Origin: Runella sp. MFBS21
GTDB lineage: Bacteria > Bacteroidota > Bacteroidia > Cytophagales > Spirosomataceae
Direction of reading: 5' to 3'
NCBI RefSeq assembly: GCF_029433105.1
Contig: NZ_JARNTW010000004.1
Location: 124,001 to 188,000, forward strand
Length of the DNA stretch: 64,000 nucleotides
Part shown: piece after piece, positions 15,423 to 24,943 of the stretch
Numbering within the stretch: the first letter of the stretch is position 1
Layout of the letters: the number at the start of each line of letters is the position of its first letter
Position numbers and translations under genes: made by a program
The notes under the pieces: generated by a model
Databases searched by the model: none
Told to the model about the DNA's origin: nothing
What the model saw: the letters and a program-made list of their open reading frames with translations, nothing else

Positions 15423-18400
15423 ATGTCGGAAGAAAAAAGTATGCGCCTTAGCCAAGCGGCCCGAATTCTCAACCGAAGCCACGCGGCGGTTGCGAGTATT
15501 TTGGGCGCAAAAGGTTTTAAGGTTGACAACAATCCTAACACCAAACTAAACGCAGAGCAGTTAGAATTTTTGGCAAAAGAATTCAAGGCTGATGGTCTGC
15601 TAGGGGGAAGTACGCCCAAAAAAGAGGAGGTAAACATTCCCGTAGCTCCTTCAGAAGATAGCCCTGTGTTGTATTTCCGTAATTCTCAGTCAGGAGTTGC
15701 TCCTAAGCCTGTCAATCCAGAGGTTCAATCTGAGAAGATAGAAAAAAGCGCTGAGCCTGAGCGCGCAGAAACCTCGTCGATTGGACTTAAAGTAGTGGGC
15801 AAGATAGATTTGGATGCCCCCAGAAGTACAAAAAATGTGGTACCTCCTAAGGTGGTCGAAGAACCTAAGCCAGTGGAAGCACCCGTAGAAGAGAAAAGAG
15901 TAGAACCAGTAGTAGAAGTGGTGGTTCCTGAAATAGTAGTTGAAAAACCAGTAGTAGAAGAGCCTAAGCTGCCTGAAGAACCTAAAGCCATAGCTCCTGT
16001 ATCTTCTGTACCTGTGATAGAAGCTAAGCCTGAAGTGGTTTCGGCGCCAATGGTGGAACAACCTATTGTGGAGGTAAAAGCGGAGGCAGTTTCAGCACCA
16101 GAAGTGACTCCTCCACCTGTCGAAACACCTGAACTTCCTAAGGCACCAGTCGTAGAGCAAGTGGTGAAAGAGGATGTAGTAAAAAATGAGCCAGTAGTAG
16201 AACCGCCTAAAGCACCCGTGGTGGAGCCTAAAATTGCTCCCAAAGAACAACCAAAACCAGTACCACCTGTTGCTAAAGTGGAAAAGCAGCAGGCTCCATT
16301 TGTCCATCCTAAAAATAAACCAGCTGCCCCCAAAGAAGTGTTACCGACAGAGCCAGAAATTGAACCTGAGCTTATAGAAGCCAAAGCCGATCAACTCAAA
16401 GGATTGACGATTTTAGGCAAAATTGAGCTACCTACCGAGCGCCGTAGCGGCGGAGAAAGTGGCGGTCATAAGGATAAAGACCGCGACAAAAAACGTAAAC
16501 GTAAACGTTTGCGCAAAGGGGAGAAAGTAACCGAAAATACCCCACAAGCACAAAACAATAATAATAATAACAGCAACAACAACAACAACAACAACAATAA
16601 TAATAATAGCAATAATAACAATAAAGGGAAGGGCGAAAAAGGTGGACATCCTAACACTAACAACGCCAATAATCCCAATAATAACAACGCCAACAAGGGA
16701 GCTAGTACCCCAAATACGCCAGCTGCAAACACCCCTAATAACAATGCCAAAAAAGGCAATACAGCAGGAACACCTAACAGCGGTGGCGGTGGTAACAACA
16801 AAAAAGGTAATAATCGGCGTGAACGCAAAGACGAAATCACCGACAAAGAAGTATCTGAGTCAATCAAGGCTACCAATGCTAGATTGAGCGGAGGTACACG
16901 GGGTAAAAACTTTGGAGCCGACAAACGCCGCGAGCGTAGAAGAGTAAGGGCAGAAGCAGAAGAAGAACGCTTGATGCAAGAGCAAGAAGATGCAAGAGTA
17001 CTTAAAGTAACTGAATTTATTTCGGCCAATGAGCTTGCGTCGCTTATGGGTGTATCAGTACAAGAAGTAATTTCGGTATGTTTGAGTATGGGGATGTTTG
17101 TCTCCATAAACCAACGCTTGGATGCCGAAAGTATCACCCTGATAGCAGATGAATTTGACTATGAAGTAGAATTTATTTCGGCAGAAGAAGAAATCCAAGG
17201 TGATGTAGAAGTAGAAGAAGATGATGAGGAATCGTTGCAAGAACGTGCACCAATTGTAACTATCATGGGGCACGTTGACCACGGTAAAACATCTTTACTT
17301 GACTATATTCGACGCACTCGCGTAGCAGCCGGCGAAGCTGGCGGAATTACGCAGCACATTGGAGCCTACAGTGTTAAGACAGACGGTGGTCGTCGAATCG
17401 CCTTCCTCGATACACCAGGTCACGAAGCCTTTACGGCGATGCGTGCCCGTGGAGCCAAAGTAACTGACGTAGTTATTATCGTCATTGCGGCTGATGATTC
17501 AGTAATGCCTCAAACACGCGAAGCCATCAACCACGCCCAAAACGCGGGGGTGCCGATTGTGTTTGCATTTAGTAAAATTGACAAGCCTGGTGCCAACCCT
17601 GAAAAAATACGGGAGGCATTGGCCAATATGAATATCTTGGTCGAAGAGTGGGGTGGTAAATATCAAACCCAAGAAATCTCTTCAAAATCAGGTTTGGGGA
17701 TTCCAGACTTGTTGGAGAAGGTGCTTTTAGAGGCAGATTTGTTGGAACTCAAGGCAAATCCTGACCGCCGTGCTTCTGGTACGGTGATTGAAGCCTCTCT
17801 CGACAAAGGGCGTGGATATGTGGCTACCATTTTGGTGCAAACAGGTACATTGCGAGTGGGTGATGTGATTTTGGCAGGTGCTCACTTTGGTCGTGTAAGA
17901 GCAATGTTTGATGCTACCGGAACTCGCCTCAAGGAAGCAGGACCTTCTACGCCAGTTCAATTGTTAGGCCTAAACGGAGCACCACAAGCGGGAGATAAGT
18001 TCAACGTAATGGAAAATGAGCGTGAAGCGCGCGAAATTGCCAACAAACGTGAGCAAATCATGCGTGAGCAGACCATTCGCACTCGTAAGCATATTACTCT
18101 TGAGGAAATTGGGCGTCGTAAAGCTATCGGAACCTTCAAAGAACTCAATATTATTGTTAAAGGTGACGTGGACGGGTCGGTAGAAGCACTTTCTGATTCA
18201 TTGTTGAAACTCTCGACCGAAGAAGTTCAAGTAAATATCATTAACAAAGCGGTGGGGCAAATTGCCGAATCAGATGTTAACCTTGCAATTGCGTCTGATG
18301 CCATTATTGTTGGTTTCCAAGTAAGACCTTCCAACAATGCCAAAAAACTGGCCGAACAAGAACAAATCGAAATTCGTCTATACTCCGTTATTTATGATGC

Positions 18401-18749
18401 TATCAACGAGGTGAAAGATGCTATGCTAGGCTTATTAGAGCCTACCATGGAGGAAGTGATCGTGGGTAATGCCGAAGTACGTGAGGTGTTTAAAATCAGC
18501 AAAGTTGGTACAGTGGCGGGTTCTTATGTTACAGATGGTCTCATCAAACGTAATAACAAAGTACGCGTCATTAGAGACTTTATTGTGGTACATGAAGGCG
18601 AAATATCTCAGCTCAAACGCTTTAAAGATGATGTCAATGAAGTAAAATCTGGCTTTGAATTCGGATTGAGTATCAAAGGTCTCAACGATATCCAAATTGG
18701 AGATGTCATCGAAAGTTTTGAGATGAAAGAAGTAAAAAGAACACTCTAA
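15423..18749 (+). CDS. infB: Translation initiation factor IF-2
   Basis: This GTPase delivers initiator tRNA to the 30S subunit. At 1,108 residues it is long because of its N-terminal half. IF2_N occurs near the start ([20 protein letters not shown]), then a Pro/Val/Glu/Ala-rich linker (about 110-320), a basic patch and an Asn-rich tract (378-400, with further Asn clusters to about 455). The conserved core has G1 at GHVDHGKT (616-623), the G3 motif [12 protein letters not shown] and the G4 motif SKID, followed by domains II-IV. A TATCTTTG about 70 bp upstream could be an extra -7 element, but no well-placed TTG accompanies it. It is the last gene of the operon. Confidence 0.96.
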   Translation: MSEEKSMRLSQAARILNRSHAAVASILGAKGFKVDNNPNTKLNAEQLEFLAKEFKADGLLGGSTPKKEEVNIPVAPSEDSPVLYFRNSQSGVAPKPVNPEVQSEKIEKSAEPERAETSSIGLKVVGKIDLDAPRSTKNVVPPKVVEEPKPVEAPVEEKRVEPVVEVVVPEIVVEKPVVEEPKLPEEPKAIAPVSSVPVIEAKPEVVSAPMVEQPIVEVKAEAVSAPEVTPPPVETPELPKAPVVEQVVKEDVVKNEPVVEPPKAPVVEPKIAPKEQPKPVPPVAKVEKQQAPFVHPKNKPAAPKEVLPTEPEIEPELIEAKADQLKGLTILGKIELPTERRSGGESGGHKDKDRDKKRKRKRLRKGEKVTENTPQAQNNNNNNSNNNNNNNNNNNSNNNNKGKGEKGGHPNTNNANNPNNNNANKGASTPNTPAANTPNNNAKKGNTAGTPNSGGGGNNKKGNNRRERKDEITDKEVSESIKATNARLSGGTRGKNFGADKRRERRRVRAEAEEERLMQEQEDARVLKVTEFISANELASLMGVSVQEVISVCLSMGMFVSINQRLDAESITLIADEFDYEVEFISAEEEIQGDVEVEEDDEESLQERAPIVTIMGHVDHGKTSLLDYIRRTRVAAGEAGGITQHIGAYSVKTDGGRRIAFLDTPGHEAFTAMRARGAKVTDVVIIVIAADDSVMPQTREAINHAQNAGVPIVFAFSKIDKPGANPEKIREALANMNILVEEWGGKYQTQEISSKSGLGIPDLLEKVLLEADLLELKANPDRRASGTVIEASLDKGRGYVATILVQTGTLRVGDVILAGAHFGRVRAMFDATGTRLKEAGPSTPVQLLGLNGAPQAGDKFNVMENEREAREIANKREQIMREQTIRTRKHITLEEIGRRKAIGTFKELNIIVKGDVDGSVEALSDSLLKLSTEEVQVNIINKAVGQIAESDVNLAIASDAIIVGFQVRPSNNAKKLAEQEQIEIRLYSVIYDAINEVKDAMLGLLEPTMEEVIVGNAEVREVFKISKVGTVAGSYVTDGLIKRNNKVRVIRDFIVVHEGEISQLKRFKDDVNEVKSGFEFGLSIKGLNDIQIGDVIESFEMKEVKRTL
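16554..16622 (+). repeat. In-frame AAC/AAT trinucleotide tract coding for polyasparagine in IF-2
   Basis: Twenty-three consecutive codons are AAC, AAT or AGC, giving N6-S-N11-S-N4. Mixed AAC and AAT blocks indicate growth by repeat slippage followed by point changes. Length changes would stay in frame. Confidence 0.9.
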
Positions 18750-18823
18750 GTCAACTGGCAAGCTCCAAAAACGGGCTCGAATGAAAGCTTTGCAGTTAAT
18801 GGACTTACCTCAATAATTTTTTT

Positions 18824-18860
18824 AACAGGCTTTTGGAACTTCCAGAAGCCTGTTTGTTTT
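18824..18860 (+). terminator. Terminator of the rimP-nusA-infB operon
   Basis: AACAGGCTTTTGGAA pairs with TTCCAGAAGCCTGTT (one wobble) and is followed by TGTTTT, 75 bp after the infB stop. Confidence 0.8.
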
Positions 18861-19044
18861 GTTGTAACTATAGTCAGTTTTATTGACATTAAAATGCCCA
18901 TACCCCTCATACACTTGAAGGTGAACCGTGGCCTTGTCTATGATAAACTCTCTATCAACACCCGTTTTTTGGGTTATAATATTATATTTGTGTTTATTTT
19001 AAGTAGTTAAGTAGCGCTGCACCGTAATTAACAAATCCTAGCCT

Positions 19045-20016
19045 GTGAAAAATATTCCTTCCGAAATAGCTCATAGCGTACCCCAGAGGCCTCCTTGGCG
19101 CAACATGATGCTGTTGATAGGGCTGATATTACTTGGTATGTCGATAGGTAATATGTTAGCAATGGGGGCTATCGTGTTGTTGAGCTTTATGCACGGAAAG
19201 CTTAGTCTAGAGCAAATTACTCAAATGCTCCAAACCCCTGAACAATTTCCGTATGCATGGTGGTACTTAATGTTGTTGCAGGGAGTATCTCACTTTTTCT
19301 CTTTTTTTCTACCTAGCATAATTTACTGGAAATGGTCTGAGCAGCACCGTATTGAAGAGTTTGTACGTCGTCCTCTTCCTTCCTATTTGGTGTTGGCAAT
19401 TGTGTTGTTGACAGTTATCGTTTTTATGCCTTTCAACAGTTGGGTGATTGAATGGAATAGCCATCTACACTTGCCGCAAGGATTACAAAGATTGGAGGAG
19501 TGGATGTCGGGTAAAGAACAAGAACTCGCTCGAATGACCCAATTCTTGACAAATTTTGATTCTGTGTTAAAGTTAATTGTGGCGGTGCTAGTTATTGCAG
19601 TGATTCCAGCGGTAGGAGAAGAGGTGTTGTTTAGAGGTATTATACAGCGTAAAATTTTCCATAAAATTGGTGATGTCCATCTCTCTATTTGGATTACGGC
19701 GGTGCTTTTTAGTGCCATACATCTACAATTTTTTGGCTTTATTCCAAGGCTCTTACTAGGGGGAATGTTTGGATATATGTATGTTTGGACGCGTAATTTG
19801 TGGGCACCTATTTTTGCTCACTTTGTCAACAATGCCACCACTATCATTCTTGTGTTTCTAGCCCATCGAAAAGCAATAAATTTTGATGTAGAAAATACCG
19901 AATCTTCAGTGCCTTGGATTGGAGCCTTAGTGTCTTTGGCACTAACTACCGGATTGCTCTTTAACTTGAAAATGATTGTAAACCGAAGCTCAGCCTCTAC
20001 GAATGGTACTCAATAA
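19045..20016 (+). CDS. CPBP-family intramembrane glutamic protease
   Basis: This 323-residue polytopic membrane protein has about eight hydrophobic segments. It carries the three CPBP (CAAX protease/bacteriocin-processing) motifs: EEVLFRG with the catalytic glutamates (around 192-198), FSAIH, and HFVNN. Family members cleave peptides within the membrane; the natural substrate here is unknown. The start is GTG, as no ATG fits upstream. The last 14 bases overlap the DUF2007 gene, which in turn overlaps cdsA, so the three are probably one transcript. A role in envelope homeostasis would fit that context but is inference. Confidence 0.88.
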   Translation: MKNIPSEIAHSVPQRPPWRNMMLLIGLILLGMSIGNMLAMGAIVLLSFMHGKLSLEQITQMLQTPEQFPYAWWYLMLLQGVSHFFSFFLPSIIYWKWSEQHRIEEFVRRPLPSYLVLAIVLLTVIVFMPFNSWVIEWNSHLHLPQGLQRLEEWMSGKEQELARMTQFLTNFDSVLKLIVAVLVIAVIPAVGEEVLFRGIIQRKIFHKIGDVHLSIWITAVLFSAIHLQFFGFIPRLLLGGMFGYMYVWTRNLWAPIFAHFVNNATTIILVFLAHRKAINFDVENTESSVPWIGALVSLALTTGLLFNLKMIVNRSSASTNGTQ

Positions 20017-20215
20017 CTGGGAAAAGATTTTTGAAACAAGTTTTCAACACCGAGCCGAGATTGTAAAAGAATATCTAGAACAACAAGGTATTTCGGCGGT
20101 AATCATCAATAAACAGGATAGTAGTTATCATTTTGGAAAGTGCGAGGTGTATGTTCCTCTGAAGGATTCAATCATCGCTAAAACAATTGTAGTGAATGAA
20201 ATCTCGTTTGGATAA
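20003..20215 (+). CDS. DUF2007-type small protein
   Basis: This 70-residue protein matches the DUF2007 pattern: an N-terminal strand WEKIFETSFQHRAEIVKEYL, then LEQQGISAVIINKQDSSYHF and a final strand ending in YVPLKDSIIAKTIV. These small domains are described as putative signal-transducing or PII-like folds, without a settled function. It overlaps the preceding protease gene by 14 bp and the following cdsA by 20 bp, which indicates strong translational coupling and supports the short frame as real. Confidence 0.8.
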   Translation: MVLNNWEKIFETSFQHRAEIVKEYLEQQGISAVIINKQDSSYHFGKCEVYVPLKDSIIAKTIVVNEISFG

Positions 20216-21029
20216 ATTATCAAACCTTCAACAACGCATCATAGCGGCTATTGTAGGAGTTGCCATTATTTTATGGGCTATTTTATACGCAGATTGGACT
20301 TTTTTATTGCTTTTTTGCGCTATCAGTACCTTTACCCAATTAGAGTTTTATAAACTCTTGGGTCTCGATGGCAATCAGCCCTTGACCTATTATGGCACCA
20401 TGTGTGGCGTTTTTATCAATGTACTTACCTATTTGATAGAAAAAGAAATTATAGGTTTTCAGAATTATTTTCTCATTAGCCCTCTAGTGACGATGATATT
20501 CTTCATTAAGCTTTATAAAAAGCGAGATTTGAAACCTTTTCAAAATATTGCTTTTACTTTTTTGGGTATTATTTATGTAGCGATTCCTTTTTCCCTTTTG
20601 AGTGTGTTGGCGATGAGAGGCGGCACCTACAACTTTGAAATTGTATTAGGGTGTTTGTTATTGCTTTGGGCTACAGACATCGGTGCTTATTTTGCTGGTA
20701 CTTACTTAGGTAAGCGTAAGCTCTTTGAAAGAGTTTCTCCCAAAAAATCTTGGGAAGGAGCGGCGGGAGGAGCCGCTTTCGCTGGATTAGTAGCTTTTGT
20801 ACTAGGTATTTATTTCAAAAGCCACGAGCCTTGGGAATGGTATTGTATTGCAGCGTTGATTGTGGTAGGAGGTACCCTAGGCGATTTGGTAGAATCACTA
20901 TTCAAAAGAAGTATTGCTATCAAAGATTCGGGAAGTACAATCCCAGGACATGGCGGTTTTTTAGACCGTTTTGATGGGTTACTTCTTTCGGCTCCTTTTA
21001 TTGTGACCTTTGTTAAAATTTTTTCCTGA
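20196..21029 (+). CDS. cdsA: Phosphatidate cytidylyltransferase (CDP-diacylglycerol synthase)
   Basis: This enzyme converts phosphatidate and CTP to CDP-diacylglycerol, the precursor of phospholipids (EC 2.7.7.41). The 277 residues form about eight membrane segments. The family signature is clear at the C-terminus: SPKKSWEGAAGG, then GDLVESLFKRSIAIKDSG and IPGHGGFLDRFDGLL with the metal-binding aspartates. The start ATG lies within the end of the DUF2007 gene. Length and motifs are complete. Confidence 0.95.
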   Translation: MKSRLDKLSNLQQRIIAAIVGVAIILWAILYADWTFLLLFCAISTFTQLEFYKLLGLDGNQPLTYYGTMCGVFINVLTYLIEKEIIGFQNYFLISPLVTMIFFIKLYKKRDLKPFQNIAFTFLGIIYVAIPFSLLSVLAMRGGTYNFEIVLGCLLLLWATDIGAYFAGTYLGKRKLFERVSPKKSWEGAAGGAAFAGLVAFVLGIYFKSHEPWEWYCIAALIVVGGTLGDLVESLFKRSIAIKDSGSTIPGHGGFLDRFDGLLLSAPFIVTFVKIFS

Positions 21030-21084
21030 ACTAAGACGTTAAAATAGTAGTAGTTTTGTGGTTCCTGAACTTAAATAGAACATC

Positions 21085-21819
21085 ATGCAACAAAAAAATA
21101 TATATAGCTTCTTCTTCTTGGTACTCTTGTGCATGGGGTTGGTAGTTGTATCTTCGAATGAAGCCCAAGCCCAAGGACAAGTCAAAAGTATTATGTTTAC
21201 GGGACGTGTAGTGGGTGTAAAAGGCACTCAGACTCTATCCAAAGCTTATATATTTATTCCGCGAGCAGGAAGAGGAACACTTGCCGATGAAGGAGGGTAT
21301 TTTGCTTTGCCCGTATTTCCTGGTGATAGTGTGGTGTTTAGCTATCTGGGTTATCAGAAGCAGTACCATGTCATTCCTCGTCGGCACATGGAAGAGTCTT
21401 ACTCTGCTATTATCTTGATGAAAGAAGATATTAAGACTTTAGCTGAAGTAAAAGTCTATCCATATGCAACTGAGGAGGAGTTTAAAAAAGCCATCATAGC
21501 TATGAAGCTACCAGATGAATTTGAACGTGAAAACCTCGAAAAAAATACCCGGCAAGAATTGCTAATGCAAATGGCTGCCGCTACTCCCATGAGTGCAGCA
21601 AGTAATTATAGGTCTTTTATGGACCAACAGATATTTGGCCGAGAAAATGCCGCTAATCGAAGTTTTACAACTGCCTTCCCTTTCCTCAATCCATTTGCTT
21701 GGGCTAACTTCTTAAAGTCAGTTAAAAACGGTGACTTGAAAAAGAAAGAATATCGTGAAATCCTGAATCAGGCCCCCCGCGAGAATCTTACACGTCAAGA
21801 TATTTTAAAGAAAGATTAG
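21085..21819 (+). CDS. Secreted protein with carboxypeptidase-like regulatory domain
   Basis: The 244 residues begin with a signal peptide (hydrophobic 8-24, cleavage near AQAQG). A CarboxypepD_reg-like beta-sandwich follows at about 35-120 (MFTGRVVGVKGTQTLSKAYI, GTLADEGGYFALPVFPGDSV), the domain also found at the N-terminus of SusC-type receptors. The rest is a basic helical tail ending near LTRQDILKKD. There is no TonB box, plug or barrel. The role is unknown, perhaps a periplasmic or outer-membrane-associated scaffold. It converges on lpxH with one base between the stop codons. Confidence 0.75.
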   Translation: MQQKNIYSFFFLVLLCMGLVVVSSNEAQAQGQVKSIMFTGRVVGVKGTQTLSKAYIFIPRAGRGTLADEGGYFALPVFPGDSVVFSYLGYQKQYHVIPRRHMEESYSAIILMKEDIKTLAEVKVYPYATEEEFKKAIIAMKLPDEFERENLEKNTRQELLMQMAAATPMSAASNYRSFMDQQIFGRENAANRSFTTAFPFLNPFAWANFLKSVKNGDLKKKEYREILNQAPRENLTRQDILKKD

Positions 21820-21820
21820 C

Positions 21821-22636
21821 CTAGCGTGAGCCCTTAGGGGTACCAAAGTTTTGCATACTCATATGCTTACCGTCAAAGGTAGCGTAGCTTTGATATACAA
21901 TCCAGTCTCCTAAAATCACCACGTGACTTTGCCCTTCTCCAATGGGATGGTAAACCTCTATATGGCGGTGGCCAAAAACATAAAAATCGTGGTGCTTTTT
22001 GTTTTCTTGTTCAATCGCGTACTGAATAAGCCATTCATTTTTTTCTCCCAAAAATTGGGGTAAGTCTGCTTTGGCATGTTTTTTCCAACTGTGTTCTGCC
22101 CACGATTGCCCTAGCCAGAGTGCCCAATCAGGGTGCATGAGATTACCAAAAGCCCAACGGGAAATTTTGCTTTCAAAGACTTTTTGTAGCACCTTATAAG
22201 AATAATCCCCCGGTCCTAGACCATCGCCATGAGTCACTAAAAATCGAGTGGTAGAGGTATGGGATTGAATGTTCATTTCTAAAGGGCGTCTGTACATCTT
22301 TACGTTAAGCTCTTTGACAAGATAGTCGGTCATCCACATATCATGGTTGCCTGGAAAGACGATGACTTCAATACCAGCATCTGTAAGTTCACCTAGTTTT
22401 CCCAAAAAACGCACAAATCCCTTCGGTACTACCCGCCGATGCTCGTACCAAAAATCAAACAAATCACCAACTAAACAAATCACTTGAGCTTCGTGGCGAA
22501 TGCTTTCTAACCATTTGACTACTTGCCGCTCTCTTTCAAGGCTTTTGGCATGGGTAGGTGCCCCTAAATGAAAATCGGATGCAAAGAAAATTTTTTTTCC
22601 GGAAAGAAGTTGTACTTCTAACTGCTGAAAAGACAT
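21821..22636 (-). CDS. lpxH: UDP-2,3-diacylglucosamine diphosphatase
   Basis: LpxH hydrolyses UDP-2,3-diacylglucosamine to lipid X in lipid A synthesis (EC 3.6.1.54). The 271 residues contain the full calcineurin-like metallophosphoesterase motif series: SDFHLG (21-26), GDLFDFW, GNHDMW, THGDGLGPGD and GHRHIE. The GDLFDFW sequence is typical of LpxH rather than other phosphoesterases. It is a peripheral inner-membrane enzyme. It is divergent from the cupin gene and convergent with the secreted protein gene. Confidence 0.92.
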   Translation of the reverse strand: MSFQQLEVQLLSGKKIFFASDFHLGAPTHAKSLERERQVVKWLESIRHEAQVICLVGDLFDFWYEHRRVVPKGFVRFLGKLGELTDAGIEVIVFPGNHDMWMTDYLVKELNVKMYRRPLEMNIQSHTSTTRFLVTHGDGLGPGDYSYKVLQKVFESKISRWAFGNLMHPDWALWLGQSWAEHSWKKHAKADLPQFLGEKNEWLIQYAIEQENKKHHDFYVFGHRHIEVYHPIGEGQSHVVILGDWIVYQSYATFDGKHMSMQNFGTPKGSR

Positions 22637-22734
22637 GTTTTATATTTTAGAATTCGGGCAAAAATACGGAGATTACTTTAATAAGATTTTTTAACTTTAC
22701 GCTTCACCTGTATCAATATTAAATAGAATTTATC

Positions 22735-23229
22735 ATGCCCACAAAAGCAGAAGTATTTGAAAACATTGCTTCGGACTTGGCTCAACAAGGTTTCAACGTC
22801 GTAAAACAAGACCAAACTCGTCCTTGGGGAGGTTTTTTTGTGTTGGACGAAGCCCAAACTCCAGCCTTTGCCGCAAAGTATTTCCCAAGCGTAGAGTTGT
22901 CGACGATACAAATTACACAAAAACTTAGTCCTAAAATTTTGGTAGTAGCTCCCGAAAAAAGATTGTCATGGCAATATCATCATAGGAGAGCCGAAATTTG
23001 GCGTGTAGTGAGTGGCATTGTAGGAGTAGTAAAAAGTGATACTGACCAAGAAACAGAAGTGAAATCTTACGAACCTGGTGAACTCATCACACTACGTCAA
23101 GGAGAGAGGCACCGGCTGGTAGGTTTAGCAGAATGGGGGGTATTAGCCGAAATTTGGCAGCATACCGATGCTTCTAACCCCTCAGATGAAGACGATATTG
23201 TACGCGTTCAGGATGATTTTGGACGATAA
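22735..23229 (+). CDS. Cupin similar to type II phosphomannose isomerase domain
   Basis: This 164-residue single-cupin protein resembles the C-terminal isomerase domain of bifunctional mannose-1-phosphate guanylyltransferase/phosphomannose isomerases. It has RPWGGFFVLD near the start, metal-ligand motif HHRRAEIWRVVSG, then GELITLRQGERHRL and AEIWQH. No guanylyltransferase domain is attached. It may interconvert mannose 6-phosphate and fructose 6-phosphate for sugar-nucleotide supply, but substrate assignment from motifs alone is uncertain. It is followed 40 bp later by the YfiT-like gene. Confidence 0.75.
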   Translation: MPTKAEVFENIASDLAQQGFNVVKQDQTRPWGGFFVLDEAQTPAFAAKYFPSVELSTIQITQKLSPKILVVAPEKRLSWQYHHRRAEIWRVVSGIVGVVKSDTDQETEVKSYEPGELITLRQGERHRLVGLAEWGVLAEIWQHTDASNPSDEDDIVRVQDDFGR

Positions 23230-23269
23230 TTTATAATAGGGTTAAAGAGCATTAATCTAAAATTTCAAC

Positions 23270-23803
23270 ATGGAAGAATCACTTCGTTATCCGATTGGTC
23301 AATTTGAGTACGGAAAAATATACACACCCGCTGAGACAAAATCTCAGATTCAAACCATCAATGCATTGCCGTCGAAGTTGTTTAATGCCGTAAATCCCCT
23401 CACAGAAGCCCAGCTCGACACACCTTATCGTCCAGGTGGGTGGACGGTGTTGCAAACAGTGCACCACGTAGCCGATAGCCACATGAATGCATATATTCGT
23501 TTTAAATTAGCATTGACTGAAGAAAACCCTTCTATCAAACCTTACGAAGAAGCGCTATGGGCTGAACTAGCTGATGGTAGAGGTGCTCCTGTCGATTGGT
23601 CATTGCAATTGCTCAAATATGTGCATTTACGGTGGGGTGTATTACTCAACTCCCTTACTGATGCTGATTTAGAACGAACTTACTTTCATCCTGAATCCAA
23701 ACGAGTGTTTGCGCTGAGAGAAGTGGTAGCTATGTATGCTTGGCATAGTGAGCATCACTATGAGCATATCAATCGGCTGTGTTTACGAGAAGGGTGGAAA
23801 TAA
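23270..23803 (+). CDS. YfiT/DinB-family metal-dependent transferase-like protein
   Basis: The 177 residues form the four-helix DinB/YfiT fold. The N-terminus LRYPIGQFEYGKIYT is typical of the YfiT group, and three metal-binding histidines are evident in VHHVADSH and AWHSEHHYEHI. Firmicutes members are bacillithiol S-transferases. Bacteroidota members are often annotated the same way, although the thiol cofactor used is not shown by the sequence. A role in detoxification by thiol conjugation is therefore inference. It follows the cupin gene on the same strand. Confidence 0.8.
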   Translation: MEESLRYPIGQFEYGKIYTPAETKSQIQTINALPSKLFNAVNPLTEAQLDTPYRPGGWTVLQTVHHVADSHMNAYIRFKLALTEENPSIKPYEEALWAELADGRGAPVDWSLQLLKYVHLRWGVLLNSLTDADLERTYFHPESKRVFALREVVAMYAWHSEHHYEHINRLCLREGWK

Positions 23804-23912
23804 GAAAGCAAAAAAGAGATTTTTGGACTCCAATAAATTTTTTAATGTGATTTTGCGTTTATTGAGGTGTAGTCATAAAACAGATCACGAAAACAATTAA
23901 TTTATTTTTAAA

Positions 23913-24365
23913 ATGCCATCTGCATCCACTTCTGACAACATTGTTGTACGTATACTAAAATCCATTTTTTTTAAAAATGCCACTAGTAAAGCAGGACGCT
24001 ATGCAAGGAATACAAGCAGCTTAGTGCAACTCTTAAAAGATACACTGGCAAAGAGTAATAGCCTAAAAGGTGCAGGGTATGATGCTCTACGCGAAAAAGT
24101 AGGGCTACTTACAAGATTGCTTAAGGCATACGTGTCAGGCAATTACCGCACAGTTCCTTGGAAAACATTGACGCGCATTATTGCTGTATTGTTGTATTTT
24201 TTATCGCCTATAGATCTGATTCCAGATTTGTTGCCTGTAGTGGGTCTTACTGACGATATTGCATTGATTGTGTGGTTGTTTAATGCTATCTCAGACGACC
24301 TTGAGTCTTTTCGCCAGTGGGAGTCACAGCAAAATACGGTTTCTATTGATACAGAAATAGGCTAA
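23913..24365 (+). CDS. YkvA family protein (DUF1232)
   Basis: This 150-residue protein contains the DUF1232 core at about 85-130: IAVLLYFLSPIDLIPDLLPV followed by VGLTDDIALIVWL. That pattern of a short membrane hairpin around SPIDLIPD is diagnostic for the family. The N-terminal 80 residues are helical and basic, with no signal peptide. The function of YkvA proteins is not established. The gene appears monocistronic. Confidence 0.85.
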   Translation: MPSASTSDNIVVRILKSIFFKNATSKAGRYARNTSSLVQLLKDTLAKSNSLKGAGYDALREKVGLLTRLLKAYVSGNYRTVPWKTLTRIIAVLLYFLSPIDLIPDLLPVVGLTDDIALIVWLFNAISDDLESFRQWESQQNTVSIDTEIG

Positions 24366-24631
24366 GTGAGCAGAGAGAGAAAGATGAAGAAGGGAGTCCT
24401 TGCCTCCAAAAATCATAAACCTAGAGTGACAAACTCAATATTTAATACTGCTTATTTGACGAATAGTTGTTAATTTTGCAGCTGGTCGTCTTAAAAAACG
24501 CTTAAAATTCGGAGGAAGTAAGGTAAATTTAAGGCCTTAGTTCGTTTTACAGATGTAGTAATTTAAGTTATTTGTCAATATCAGATTGTTTTAGACAACT
24601 AATAGCTCAACAATCATTAACCGTATTATCA

Positions 24632-24835
24632 ATGAATATGCTTTCAATCTTGTTATTTTTAGGCTTAGGAGGACAAGAAATCCTTTTGATTGGCCTTATC
24701 GTTTTGTTGCTTTTTGGTGCTAAGAAGATTCCTGAGCTTATGAAAGGTCTTGGCAAAGGCATCCGTGAGTTTAAAGATGCTTCTAAAGAAGTAAAAGAAA
24801 ACATCGAGAAAGGACTCGACGATGTAAGTAAATAA
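24632..24835 (+). CDS. tatA: Sec-independent translocase subunit TatA
   Basis: TatA oligomerises to form the passage for folded proteins with twin-arginine signals. The 67-residue product has one membrane helix ([20 protein letters not shown]), the hinge [20 protein letters not shown] with the conserved FG and P, and a charged amphipathic tail. The frame is open for 20 codons further up from a TTG, but the membrane helix begins right after MNMLS, so I use this ATG. No tatC is nearby. Probable Tat substrates in this window are ActB and the serine hydrolase at 33.6-35.2 kb. Confidence 0.9.
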   Translation: MNMLSILLFLGLGGQEILLIGLIVLLLFGAKKIPELMKGLGKGIREFKDASKEVKENIEKGLDDVSK

Positions 24836-24870
24836 TTAATCTGGGTATTTTTTAATAGCCTGATTCACTA

Positions 24871-24906
24871 AATCAGCAGTAGTTACAGAACTACTGCCGA
24901 TTTTTT
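24871..24906 (+). terminator. Terminator after tatA
   Basis: ATCAGCAGTAGTT pairs with AACTACTGCCGAT (one mismatch) over a short loop and is followed by TTTTTT. It separates tatA from gatA. Confidence 0.8.
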
Positions 24907-24943
24907 ATTTTATGCCTTTCCAAAAACCACCTTATATAATATT

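Noticed and set aside
15690-17137. Long minus-strand frames opposite infB
   Set aside because: They mirror the biased codons of the repetitive IF-2 linker (Gly/Ser/Thr- or Leu-rich low-complexity products) and have no domain signature.
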